This document shows positions 1 to 7,506 of a stretch of 18,640 nucleotides of DNA, in pieces; positions within the stretch are counted from its first letter, which is position 1; each line of letters starts with the position of its first letter. Both the position numbers and the translations under genes were made by a program. Origin of the DNA: Burkholderiales bacterium (GTDB taxonomy: Bacteria > Pseudomonadota > Gammaproteobacteria > Burkholderiales > CAIKXV01). The stretch covers positions 1 through 18,640 of the forward strand of contig JACMMK010000349.1 in the NCBI GenBank assembly GCA_014379045.1, read 5' to 3'. Under the pieces are notes generated by a model, which worked only from the letters and a program-made list of their open reading frames with translations, did no database searches and was not told the origin of the DNA.

Positions 1-1
1 G

Positions 2-1105
2 CAGCGGCTCGCCTCGGCCGAGCGTCCGATCATCGTCGCCGGGGGCGGTGTCGCGTGGTCGGCGGCGCAGGCCGAAGTGGTGGCGCTGGCCGAGCGTCTG
101 TCGATTCCGGTCGCGACCTCGCTCAACGCGAAGGGCACGATCGCCGAGAATCACCCGCTCGCAGTCGGGGTATGCGGTGGGTACTCGCGTTCGTGCGCGA
201 ATCAGGCGGTCGCGGGCGCTGACGTGGTGCTGTTCATCGGCAGCCATACCGGCGGACAGGTGACCACCGGCTGGAAAGTGCCGCGCCCGGGAACCACCGT
301 GATTCACCTCGACATCGATGCGGCGGAGATCGGCCGCAACTACGCGACCGAGATTGCGCTGATCGGCGATGCGCGCACGGTGCTGCAGCAACTGCTCGAT
401 GCGTCGGCCGATGCAAAAGCCCCGCCCGGGCGCGACGCATGGCTCGAACAGGTACGCGGGCTGGTCGCCGACTGGCGCAGTGGCCTGGAAACCCTGATGC
501 ATTCGGACACAGTGCCGATGCGCCCGGAACGCCTGTGCCACGAGATCAGCCAGGCGCTGCCCGAAGGCGGGGTGCTGGTCTCCGACACCGGCCACTCGGG
601 CATCTGGACCGGCGCGCTGGTCGAGTTCCTGCGCCCGGGACAGCGGATGATCCGCTGCGCCGGCTCGCTCGGCTGGGCGCTCCCCGGTGCGATCGGCGTC
701 AAGTGTGCCCTGCCGGGCACGACGGTCGTCGCGTTCGCCGGCGACGGTGGTTTCTACTATCACATGGCCGAACTCGAGACCGCGGCGCGTTACGGCATCA
801 ACATCGTGATGGTGGTCAACAACAACAGTTCGCTCAACCAGGAGATCCCGCTGATCGATGACGCCTACGGCGACAAGCTGACCGAGCGCAGTCGCGAACT
901 CTGGGGGTTCCGCGACGTCAACTTCGCCGCGATCGCGGAGAACATGGGGTGCCTGGGCATCCGCGTCGAACGCCCGGAGGAACTGGCGCCCGCGTTCGCG
1001 CGCGCGTTCGCGGCCGGGCGCCCGGTCGTGATCGATGCAGTCACCGATTTCCGCGCGATGGCACCGAAAGCGTGGACCGGGATCGCCGGTGCTTCGGGAC
1101 ATTGA
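2..1105 (+). CDS. ThDP-dependent acetolactate synthase-like enzyme, 5' truncated by window edge
   Basis: The frame is already open at base 2, so the start lies outside; 367 residues are visible. Family members (acetolactate synthase, benzoylformate decarboxylase, oxalyl-CoA decarboxylase and relatives) run about 550-600 residues, so roughly the N-terminal pyrimidine-binding domain is missing. What remains is the central Rossmann-like domain (starting near ERPIIVAGGGVAW) and the C-terminal diphosphate-binding domain. The ThDP/Mg signature is clear: GDG at visible residues 247-249, followed by NNN at 273-275. The glutamate that activates ThDP would lie in the missing part. The reaction would be decarboxylation or carboligation of a 2-oxo acid in the cytoplasm; the substrate cannot be read from this part. 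It is followed after 51 bases by SMP-30-type genes on the same strand, suggesting a catabolic operon. Family certain, specificity unknown. Confidence 0.9.
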   Translation, partial: QRLASAERPIIVAGGGVAWSAAQAEVVALAERLSIPVATSLNAKGTIAENHPLAVGVCGGYSRSCANQAVAGADVVLFIGSHTGGQVTTGWKVPRPGTTVIHLDIDAAEIGRNYATEIALIGDARTVLQQLLDASADAKAPPGRDAWLEQVRGLVADWRSGLETLMHSDTVPMRPERLCHEISQALPEGGVLVSDTGHSGIWTGALVEFLRPGQRMIRCAGSLGWALPGAIGVKCALPGTTVVAFAGDGGFYYHMAELETAARYGINIVMVVNNNSSLNQEIPLIDDAYGDKLTERSRELWGFRDVNFAAIAENMGCLGIRVERPEELAPAFARAFAAGRPVVIDAVTDFRAMAPKAWTGIAGASGH

Positions 1106-1156
1106 GCCCTGCGCCGCACGCACCACACCGAGAGAGACTCTAGAACAGGACACGTG

Positions 1157-2059
1157 ATGGCACTGGATATCGACAACGCCGCGGGCGGCCTCGAACGCCT
1201 CGTCGACCCCGCGGCGCCGTTCGACCGGATCATGCACGGCCTCGCCTTCGGCGAAGGGCCGGTATGGGACCGGCGCACGAAGCAACTCTACTGGGTCGAC
1301 ATCATCGGCTCCGCGATCTGGAAATGGCAACCCGGGGTCGGCCGCGAGATCGTGATGAAGCCCTCGGCGCACGCGAACGGCATGACCTTCGACCGCGAGG
1401 GGCGGTTGAATGTCGCCGGCTGGTGCTCGCGCACCGTCTGGCGCTTCGAGCCCGATGGCACGATCACCACGCTCGCCTCGCACTACGCCGGGCACAAGCT
1501 CAACACGCCGAACGACATCGTCGTGCGCTCCGACGGCCAGGTCTACTGGACCGACTCGGCGGGCGGGCTGGTGATCCCGGGCATGGTCGCCGAGGACGTG
1601 CAGCGCTATCTCGACCTCCAGGGCGTGTATCGGGTCGGGCCCGAAGGCGGCACCGTGCACCTCGCGACCGACGAGGTCACCTATCCGAACGGGCTCGCAT
1701 TCTCGCCCGACGAAAAGCGGCTGTATGTGAACGACACACGGCTCGCGCACATCCGCGTGTACGACGTGAATGCCGATGGCAGCCTCGCCAACGGCCGCGT
1801 GTTCCACAAGTTGACCGGCACCGAAGGCGGCGTCGCCGACGGCATGAAGTGCGACACCGAAGGCAATGTCTGGTGCACCGGACCCGGCGGCATCCATGTG
1901 ATGGACCCGTCGGGCAGGTTGCTCGGGCGCATCTTCGTCCCCGGTCATCACGCCACCAACTTCTGCTGGGGCGACGACGACTGGCGCACGCTCTACATCA
2001 CGACGTTCACCTCGGTCTGGCGCACTCGGGTGAAGCTGCCCGGGGTCGCCGTCTGGTAG
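1157..2059 (+). CDS. SMP-30/gluconolactonase/LRE family lactonase
   Basis: A 300-residue six-bladed beta-propeller of the SMP-30/gluconolactonase family, metal-dependent hydrolases that open sugar or other lactones. The family's metal and substrate motifs are all visible: Glu33 in FGEGPVWD, Asn119-Asp120 in LNTPNDIV, Asn178 in TYPNGLAFSPD and Asp228 in VADGMKCD. There is no signal peptide, so it is probably cytoplasmic. ATG 1157 is preferred over the adjacent GTG 1154 because AGGA at 1147-1150 lies six bases before the ATG but only three before the GTG. It sits 51 bases after the ThDP enzyme and 43 before a second, diverged propeller. It probably hydrolyses a lactone intermediate of the pathway encoded here. 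The substrate is not readable from sequence. Confidence 0.88.
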   Translation: MALDIDNAAGGLERLVDPAAPFDRIMHGLAFGEGPVWDRRTKQLYWVDIIGSAIWKWQPGVGREIVMKPSAHANGMTFDREGRLNVAGWCSRTVWRFEPDGTITTLASHYAGHKLNTPNDIVVRSDGQVYWTDSAGGLVIPGMVAEDVQRYLDLQGVYRVGPEGGTVHLATDEVTYPNGLAFSPDEKRLYVNDTRLAHIRVYDVNADGSLANGRVFHKLTGTEGGVADGMKCDTEGNVWCTGPGGIHVMDPSGRLLGRIFVPGHHATNFCWGDDDWRTLYITTFTSVWRTRVKLPGVAVW

Positions 2060-2102
2060 ACGCCGGCAGACGGACATACGCGGTTCGCGAAGGAGAAACG
2101 AG

Positions 2103-3008
2103 ATGGCGTGGAAGTTCGAACCGGTCGCGGGACCGTTCACCGGTCCCCTCGGCGGCCTGGCCTGGGACGGCAGCGGCATGCTGGTCAGCGCGACCGAGGC
2201 GGGGTTCATCTACCGGCACGATCCGGCGCGCGGCGAGGTCACCGAGTGGCGCAAGTATGCGAACCGGGTGAACGGGATCGCGTTCGCGCCCGAGCCCGGC
2301 GTGCTCTACGGCTGCCAGGAAGGTGGCCGGCGGATCATCCAGTTCCAGCCGGGCGGCAGCGCGAACCCGACGGCGACCCGGATCGACGGCAAGGTTCACA
2401 ACTTTCCCTGCGATCTGTGCGTCGATCGCAAGGGGCGCGTCTGGTTCTCCGACCCCTACAGTCCGGTGCTCGCGTTCGGCCCGCAGATCTTTCCCGCGCT
2501 CGACCATGCGTCGGTGTTGCGGCTCTCGCGCGACGAGCGCGCCCACTGGCATCTCGACCGCGTGACTGACGACACGGTCGCCCCGCGCGCGGTGCTGCTG
2601 TCGCCCGACGAGCGGACGCTCTATGTCGCCGAAGGCGATGCGGGACGCTCGGGCGCGCGCGAACTGCGCGCCTACCCGATCGGCGCCGACGGGCGGACCG
2701 AGGCACCGGTCGTGCTGCACACGTTCGGAGCCGATCATCGTGGCGCGCATCGCGGCATCGAAGGCATGTGCCTCGACGCCGAGGGCAATCTGGTCACCGT
2801 GTGCGGTTCACGGCGCAGCGGTCCCGGGCCACATGCGATGGTGTTGACGCCGTCGGGCACGGTGCTCGAGTCGCACCCGCTGCCTGGCGATCTGCCTGCG
2901 CGCTGCGCGTTCGGCGGCGCGGATCTTGGGACGCTGTACATCAGCACGCTCGCAGGAGAACTGTTCACGGTGACAGGCACCGGTCGTCGGGGGTACAAGC
3001 GGTTCTAG
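2103..3008 (+). CDS. Diverged SMP-30/gluconolactonase-like beta-propeller protein
   Basis: A 301-residue propeller of the same superfamily as its upstream neighbour, with repeated blade strands such as GRVWFSDPY (111-119), LSPDERTLYVAE (166-177) and the tail GTLYISTLAGELF. The start is set by AAGGAG at 2090-2095, seven bases before ATG 2103. The positions expected to hold metal and substrate ligands look altered. The EGPVWD glutamate region reads GPLGGLAWD (14-22), the RPND motif reads NFPCD (100-104), PNG reads PRA (161-163) and the late Asp motif reads IEGM (219-222). It may be a strictosidine-synthase-like or non-catalytic relative, or a lactonase with a different site. There is no signal peptide. 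The tandem arrangement with a canonical copy suggests old duplication or recruitment of two related enzymes. Fold assignment is firm; activity is uncertain. Confidence 0.8.
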   Translation: MAWKFEPVAGPFTGPLGGLAWDGSGMLVSATEAGFIYRHDPARGEVTEWRKYANRVNGIAFAPEPGVLYGCQEGGRRIIQFQPGGSANPTATRIDGKVHNFPCDLCVDRKGRVWFSDPYSPVLAFGPQIFPALDHASVLRLSRDERAHWHLDRVTDDTVAPRAVLLSPDERTLYVAEGDAGRSGARELRAYPIGADGRTEAPVVLHTFGADHRGAHRGIEGMCLDAEGNLVTVCGSRRSGPGPHAMVLTPSGTVLESHPLPGDLPARCAFGGADLGTLYISTLAGELFTVTGTGRRGYKRF

Positions 3009-3063
3009 GGTCTCGATGAGTTTCAGCAAGTCCGTTTCGATTCGGGCGAGGTGCACAGATGCG

Positions 3064-3075
3064 ACCGTCGACGGT
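3064..3075. repeat. Perfect 12-bp palindrome in the spacer before the first Bug gene
   Basis: ACCGTCGACGGT reads the same on both strands. It lies in the 115-base spacer between the second propeller gene and the first Bug receptor, 48 bases before that gene's start codon. It could be an operator half-site pair for a dimeric regulator or chance in GC-rich DNA. No terminator or recognisable promoter elements were seen around it. Confidence 0.3.
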
Positions 3076-3109
3076 TTCTTCCGAAGACAGGCGCACGGCC
3101 GGCCCGGGC

Positions 3110-3117
3110 AGGAGGAG
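3110..3117 (+). promoter_or_regulatory. Strong Shine-Dalgarno that sets the start of the first Bug receptor
   Basis: AGGAGGAG ends six bases before ATG 3124. It rules out the upstream in-frame ATG at 3016, which has no such site and would add 36 residues ahead of the signal peptide. Confidence 0.7.
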
Positions 3118-3123
3118 ATCGAC

Positions 3124-4167
3124 ATGCAGTGGCGCACGCGTGCGAAGTCGCTGATCACCCTCGGTACCAAGAATTTGGGCCGGCGTTCGGTCGGTACCGG
3201 CGCAGGGGCCTTTGCCCAGGCAGGGATGGCAGTCGTGGTTGCGGCATCGTCGTCGCTGTTCACGATGCAGGCGCGAGCGCAGGAGTTTCCCCAGAAGCCC
3301 GTTCGCATCGTCGTCGGCCCCGGTCCGGATATCGTCGCGCGTCTGCTCGGACAGCACTTCACCGAGGCCTGGGGGCAGCAGACCCTGGTCGATCCCCGCC
3401 CCGGCGGCGGCGGGGTGATCGCGGCGGAGCTCGTGGCGAAGTCGCCCGCCGACGGCTACACGCTGTTGCTGGGGAGCGCCTCCTACACGATCAATGCCGT
3501 GCTGCAGCCCGGTCCGACCGATCTGCTCCGTGATTTCGCGGCGGTCGCCTTCGCCGCCTCGTCGCCATTCGTGCTGCTCGTGCATCCGTCGTTGCCGGTG
3601 CGCACGCTGGCTGAACTGGTGGCGCTCGCGCGTACCCGTCCGGGGCAGATCAACTATGCGTCCTCGGGCAACGGCACGCCGCCGCATCTCGCGGGCGAAC
3701 TGTTCAAGTCGGCCGCGAAGCTGAATCTCGTGCATATCCCGTACAAGTCTGCCGCGCCGGCCGTGATCGACGTGGTCGCCGGCCAGGTGCAGATGATGTT
3801 CGGCATCGCCTCGGTGGCGGTGCCGCAGATGCAGGCTGGCAAGCTGCGCGGCCTGGCGGTGACGAGCCGTGCGCGGTCGCGGCTGGTACCCGACCTGCCT
3901 ACCTTCGCCGAGTCGGGTCTGCCCGAATTCGAAGTGATCGGCTGGAACGGCCTGCTCGCGCCTGCGGCGACCCCGCGCGCGGTGATCGCCCGGTTGAACG
4001 CCGAGTCGATGAATGCACTGGGCAAGCCCGACTGGCAGGCGCGACTGGTGGCCGCCGGCTACGAGCCGGCGACGTCCAACACGCCCGAACAGTTCACCGA
4101 ATACCTCAGGATGGAGGTCGCGAAGTGGACGAAACTGGTCAGGGATACCGGCATGAAGGTCGACTGA
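3124..4167 (+). CDS. Bug/TctC family tripartite tricarboxylate transporter substrate-binding protein (1), shortened ligand loop
   Basis: A 347-residue extracytoplasmic solute receptor of the Bug (TctC) family, which binds small carboxylates or similar solutes in the periplasm for TctAB-type transporters or for sensing. A long N-terminal export signal runs to about residue 52: a basic start, a hydrophobic stretch near 35-47 and an ARA-Q cleavage site. The family landmarks follow: KPVRIVV (58-64), DGYTLLL, HIPYK and PTFAES. The first ligand-binding loop, which in the other copies here reads like VPLPPGGAAD, is only GPGPD (65-69), four residues shorter, with the frame intact. That loop normally contacts the ligand carboxylate, so binding may be altered or lost. 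The stop overlaps the start of the next Bug gene by one base, so translation is probably coupled. There is no TctA or TctB nearby. Confidence 0.92.
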   Translation: MQWRTRAKSLITLGTKNLGRRSVGTGAGAFAQAGMAVVVAASSSLFTMQARAQEFPQKPVRIVVGPGPDIVARLLGQHFTEAWGQQTLVDPRPGGGGVIAAELVAKSPADGYTLLLGSASYTINAVLQPGPTDLLRDFAAVAFAASSPFVLLVHPSLPVRTLAELVALARTRPGQINYASSGNGTPPHLAGELFKSAAKLNLVHIPYKSAAPAVIDVVAGQVQMMFGIASVAVPQMQAGKLRGLAVTSRARSRLVPDLPTFAESGLPEFEVIGWNGLLAPAATPRAVIARLNAESMNALGKPDWQARLVAAGYEPATSNTPEQFTEYLRMEVAKWTKLVRDTGMKVD

Positions 4168-5225
4168 TGCGGCTCGGTACGGGCTTGCAGCGCGCGCGGC
4201 CCGCGTTGCCGCGCGCTGGGCTGGCCCCAGGTGCGGCGATACCTTGGCGCGCATTGTCCGGCGTGTTGCCGTGGCTCATCGTCGCCGGTGCAGTAAACGC
4301 GCAGACCCCCGCTTCGACCGGCCGCGACTATCCGTCCCGGCCATTGCGACTGGTGGCGCCGTTTCCGCCTGGCGGTTCCTCCGACCTCGTCGCGCGCGTG
4401 ATCGCGCACGGCCTCGGCGAAGCACTCGGGCAAGCGGTGGTCACCGACAACCGCGCGGGTGCTGGCGGCAGCATCGGCACGGCACTCGTCGCGAAGGCGG
4501 CCGCCGACGGCTACACGTTGCTGCTCGCCGGCGTTGGCCCGATCGCGACCAACGTCCACCTGTATGCCGATGTCGGCTACGACCCGGTACGCGACCTGGC
4601 GGCGCTGACGCCGGTGGCGAGTGCGCCGACGATGCTGGTCGGTCACCCGGGCGTGCCGGCGAAGAGCGTGAAGGAACTGCTCGCGCTTGCGCGCCAGAAA
4701 CCCGGCTGGCTCACCTGCGGCTCGGGCGGTGTCGGCACCCCGGCGCATCTGGGCTGCGAGATGTTCAAGCTGCTCGCGCGCGTCGACATCCTGCATGTCG
4801 CCTACAAGGGCAGCGGTCAGGCGATCAACGACCTGCTCGGTGGGCAGATCCATCTCGTGTTCGCGAGTACCCCGGTCGGCGTGCCGAACCTGCGCAGCGG
4901 CAAGCTGCGTGGGTTCGCGGTGACTTCCGCGCAGCGCACGCCGCAGGCTGCCGATCTGCCGACCCTCGAAGAAGCCGGCGTGCACGGCTACGTGTTCGAC
5001 AGTTGGTGGGGCGCATTCATGCCGGCACGCACGCCAGTGAAGATCGTCGAACGTGTTGCCGCCGACATCGGCCGCGTCGTCCAACAAGCGGACGCGAAGG
5101 AGCGCTTTGCGACGCTGGGTCTGGACCCGTACGTGATGTCGCCGAAAGCGTTCTCGGCGCTGGTGCGGGCCGATGTCGAGCGGATCGGCAAGCTCGTGCG
5201 CGAAACCGGGATCAAGGCCGAATGA
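4167..5225 (+). CDS. Bug/TctC family tripartite tricarboxylate transporter substrate-binding protein (2)
   Basis: A 352-residue periplasmic solute receptor. It starts at the ATG inside the TGATG stop/start overlap with the previous gene, the usual sign of coupled translation. The in-frame ATG at 4125 lies inside the upstream gene and is unlikely. The signal is long, with an Arg/Pro-rich n-region, a hydrophobic core near residues 31-44 and a VNA-Q cleavage site at about 46. The canonical ligand loop APFPPGGSSD (64-73) is intact, as are the NRAGAGG loop (95-101) and DGYTLLL (114-120), then HVAYKG and PTLEEAG further on. With its neighbour it forms a receptor pair in which this copy has the normal loop and the first does not. 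Ligand unknown; Bug proteins typically bind dicarboxylates, aromatic acids, amino acids or amides. Confidence 0.92.
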   Translation: MRLGTGLQRARPALPRAGLAPGAAIPWRALSGVLPWLIVAGAVNAQTPASTGRDYPSRPLRLVAPFPPGGSSDLVARVIAHGLGEALGQAVVTDNRAGAGGSIGTALVAKAAADGYTLLLAGVGPIATNVHLYADVGYDPVRDLAALTPVASAPTMLVGHPGVPAKSVKELLALARQKPGWLTCGSGGVGTPAHLGCEMFKLLARVDILHVAYKGSGQAINDLLGGQIHLVFASTPVGVPNLRSGKLRGFAVTSAQRTPQAADLPTLEEAGVHGYVFDSWWGAFMPARTPVKIVERVAADIGRVVQQADAKERFATLGLDPYVMSPKAFSALVRADVERIGKLVRETGIKAE

Positions 5226-5229
5226 AGGG

Positions 5230-5261
5230 GCGCGCATGCCTCAGCGCCTGAGTTAGCGCGC
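5230..5261 (+). other. Nested inverted repeat just after the second Bug stop codon
   Basis: GCGCGC at 5230-5235 can pair with GCGCGC at 5256-5261. Inside it, CTCAG at 5240-5244 pairs with CTGAG at 5248-5252 around a three-base loop. The structure begins four bases after the Bug 2 stop in a 124-base spacer. It has no T-run, so it is a poor intrinsic terminator. An mRNA-stabilising or processing hairpin that separates receptor and amidohydrolase expression is possible. Confidence 0.35.
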
Positions 5262-5349
5262 GTCGAAACAGCGCAAGCGTCCCCACATCGCGCGCTGGTA
5301 GCGCCGTGATGATGTGTATCGAATTCCGTGAACCGCCAAGGAGCGACAG

Positions 5350-6378
5350 ATGGCCGTGAAGAAAAAGAAGGCAACCCCCGCAAGCCGCCGGATCGACGTG
5401 CACAGCCATGTCATTCCCGGCGAGATCATGCAGGCGATCGAACGTGACCCGGCGCGCTTTCAGATGCGCTTCGAAGAGCGCGAGGGCAAACGGCGGATCG
5501 TGCGCGAGGGCGGCAATGTGTTCCCGGTGTTCCCGGAGTTCTCCGACCCGGCGGTGAAGGTGGCCGGCATGGATCGCAAGGGACTCGATGTCTCGTTCAT
5601 CTCGCCGGCGCCGATGGTGCTGTTCTACTGGCTCGATGCCGGCGTCGCGCTCGAAGCATCCCGGCTGGTCAACGATGGCATCGCCAACATGGTGTCGGCG
5701 TATCCAGAACGCTTGAAAGGGATGGGCACGCTGCCGATGCAGAACCCGGATGCCGCGATCGCCGAACTCGAGCGGATCGTGCGCGACCACGGCTTTCGCG
5801 CGATCGAACTCGGTACCTCGGTCGAGAATGAGCAGTTGTCCGACGCGCGCTTCCGCCCGGTATTGCGCCGCGCGCAGGAACTGAAGGTGTTCATCTTCGC
5901 GCACCCGTACTCGTTCACGCCCGAGTGCGGCACCGAGAACTATCACCTGCGCAACCTGATCGGCAACCCGCTGCATACGACCATCATGGTCGCCAACCTG
6001 ATGTTCAGCGGAGCGCTCGATGACCTGAAGCAGCTGCGCATCGTGCTCGCGCATGGCGGCGGCTACGTGCCCTACCAGATCGGGCGCTTCGTGCACGGTC
6101 ACAAGGTGCGCAAGGACACCAAGGCCGACACCCGTACCTCGCCCGAACGAATGCTGCGGCGGTTCTGGTACGACGCGCTGGTGCACGACGAGCGCGCGCT
6201 GCGCTATCTGATCGAGCGTGTGGGGGCCGACCGCGTGGTGCTCGCCACCGACGCGCCGTTCGACATGGGTGAAGAGAAGCCGCTCGAGCGACTCGCGCAA
6301 CTGAAACGGATGAGCGCGAGCGACCGCGCGCTGATCTGCGCCGGCAACGCGATGAAGCTGTACGGACGCAGGTTGTAG
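5350..6378 (+). CDS. Amidohydrolase 2 / ACMSD-like metal-dependent hydrolase or decarboxylase
   Basis: A 342-residue TIM-barrel protein of the amidohydrolase-2 family (PF04909 type), which includes 2-amino-3-carboxymuconate-semialdehyde decarboxylase, gamma-resorcylate decarboxylase and 4-oxalomesaconate-type hydratases. Visible metal-site residues are the HSH motif (His18, His20), His185 in IFAHPYS, His235 in VLAHGGG and Asp301 in ATDAPFD, the order expected for a mononuclear metal centre. The start is supported by AAGGAG at 5338-5343, six bases before the ATG. There is no signal peptide. The Lys-rich start (residues 4-7) precedes the fold. It is flanked by Bug receptors, which often sit beside enzymes acting on the transported acid. 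It probably acts on an aromatic or dienoic carboxylate; decarboxylation versus hydrolysis cannot be decided here. Confidence 0.88.
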   Translation: MAVKKKKATPASRRIDVHSHVIPGEIMQAIERDPARFQMRFEEREGKRRIVREGGNVFPVFPEFSDPAVKVAGMDRKGLDVSFISPAPMVLFYWLDAGVALEASRLVNDGIANMVSAYPERLKGMGTLPMQNPDAAIAELERIVRDHGFRAIELGTSVENEQLSDARFRPVLRRAQELKVFIFAHPYSFTPECGTENYHLRNLIGNPLHTTIMVANLMFSGALDDLKQLRIVLAHGGGYVPYQIGRFVHGHKVRKDTKADTRTSPERMLRRFWYDALVHDERALRYLIERVGADRVVLATDAPFDMGEEKPLERLAQLKRMSASDRALICAGNAMKLYGRRL

Positions 6379-6394
6379 CCGACATGACGTCGAC

Positions 6395-6400
6395 AGGAGA
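6395..6400 (+). promoter_or_regulatory. Shine-Dalgarno that sets the start of the third Bug receptor
   Basis: AGGAGA ends seven bases before ATG 6408. It favours that start over the in-frame ATG at 6384, which would put eight extra residues before the Lys-containing n-region. Confidence 0.6.
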
Positions 6401-6407
6401 ACGCCCG

Positions 6408-7406
6408 ATGAAGACCTGGGTCGCAAACTGGATCGCCGTTGCGATGGCGATGATGATCACCACCATGCCCGCGTTCGCGCAGACGCCCGCATCGTCGGCC
6501 GCGGCTGCGTTCCCGACCAAGCCGTTGCGCGTGATCGTGCCTTCAGGACCGGTCGGGCCGAGCGACTTTATCGCGCGCGCACTTGCCAACCGGCTCGCCG
6601 AGAACCTCAAACAGTCGGTGATGATCGACAACCGCCCGGGCGCCGGCGGCACGCTTGGTACGATGCTTGCTGCAAGATCGGCACCCGATGGCCACACACT
6701 GCTGGTGATGGGCCTCAACAACTACGTGATCAACGCCACCTTGTATCCGCAACTGCCCTACGACTCGCTGAAAGACCTGATCCCGATATCGATACTGGCC
6801 GAAGCCCCGCTGCTGCTGGCAGTCCACCCCTCGCTGCCGGTGAAGAATCTCCAGCAACTGCTCGCGCTTGCCCGCGCCCAGCGCAAGGGGCTCGACTACG
6901 CGTCGGGCGGGTCGGGTACCGGCCCGCATCTTGCAATGGAACTGTTGCTCGAGCGTGTCGGTGTGAAGATGGAGCACATCGCCTACAAGGGCGCGGGTGC
7001 GGCGCTGAACGAGGTGATCGCCGGACAGGTTGGCGTGCTCATGGTCAACATGACCGCCGGTGTGCCGTTCGTGCGTGCCGGGAAGTTGCGCGCGATCGCC
7101 GTGACCAGCCGCGCCCGTGCACCGAGCGCACCGGAGATACCCACGGTCGCCGAATCCGGGTACCCCGATTTCGTGACCACCGGCCAGCATTTCGCGATGG
7201 TTGCCGGCGGCACACCACGCGAGATCGTGGCTCGATTGCATCAGGAACTGCTGAAGGCGATCAACGCGCCCGACGTGCGCGATCGGCTGGCCCATGAGGG
7301 CTCGGAAATCGTCGGCAGTTCGCCCGAACAGGCGCAGATCGTCGTGCGCGACGAGATCGCGCGCTGGTCGAAAGTGATTCGGCGTCTCGGTCTGAGCGCG
7401 AGCTGA
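6408..7406 (+). CDS. Bug/TctC family tripartite tricarboxylate transporter substrate-binding protein (3)
   Basis: A 332-residue periplasmic solute receptor. The signal peptide is conventional: Lys2, a hydrophobic run near residues 8-20 and PAFA-Q cleavage at about 24-25. KPLRVIV, NRPGAGG (75-81), HIAYKG and PTVAESG place it in the Bug/TctC family at normal length. The first ligand loop reads PSGPVGPSD (45-53). It is the same length as the usual PFPPGGSSD but lacks the Pro-Gly-Gly core, so the binding site probably differs from copies 2, 4 and 5. It lies 29 bases downstream of the amidohydrolase with its own good ribosome site, so it is likely co-transcribed and may capture that enzyme's substrate or a precursor. 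Confidence 0.92.
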   Translation: MKTWVANWIAVAMAMMITTMPAFAQTPASSAAAAFPTKPLRVIVPSGPVGPSDFIARALANRLAENLKQSVMIDNRPGAGGTLGTMLAARSAPDGHTLLVMGLNNYVINATLYPQLPYDSLKDLIPISILAEAPLLLAVHPSLPVKNLQQLLALARAQRKGLDYASGGSGTGPHLAMELLLERVGVKMEHIAYKGAGAALNEVIAGQVGVLMVNMTAGVPFVRAGKLRAIAVTSRARAPSAPEIPTVAESGYPDFVTTGQHFAMVAGGTPREIVARLHQELLKAINAPDVRDRLAHEGSEIVGSSPEQAQIVVRDEIARWSKVIRRLGLSAS

Positions 7407-7465
7407 TCCGCAGACTGCAGACCCGCCTGCGCGAGCGCGCCCGAACCGCACCCTCCAAACCCGCG

Positions 7466-7479
7466 AAGGAGTTACGCTG
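7466..7479 (+). promoter_or_regulatory. Shine-Dalgarno followed by a possible CTG start for the fourth Bug receptor
   Basis: AAGGAG at 7466-7471 is the only good ribosome site upstream of the fourth Bug gene. Five bases later comes CTG at 7477, in frame with the gene and with no stop between. The nearest conventional in-frame start is TTG at 7507, with no site in front of it, and the next is ATG 7597 inside the signal peptide. Either a rare CTG start is used or an ancestral ATG has mutated. Confidence 0.45.
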
Positions 7480-7506
7480 ATCGACGCTTTACGCCATACC
7501 GCCGGC

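Noticed and set aside
3016..3123. Upstream start for the first Bug gene
   Set aside because: It lacks a ribosome site and would place 36 charged residues ahead of the signal peptide; AGGAGGAG points to ATG 3124.
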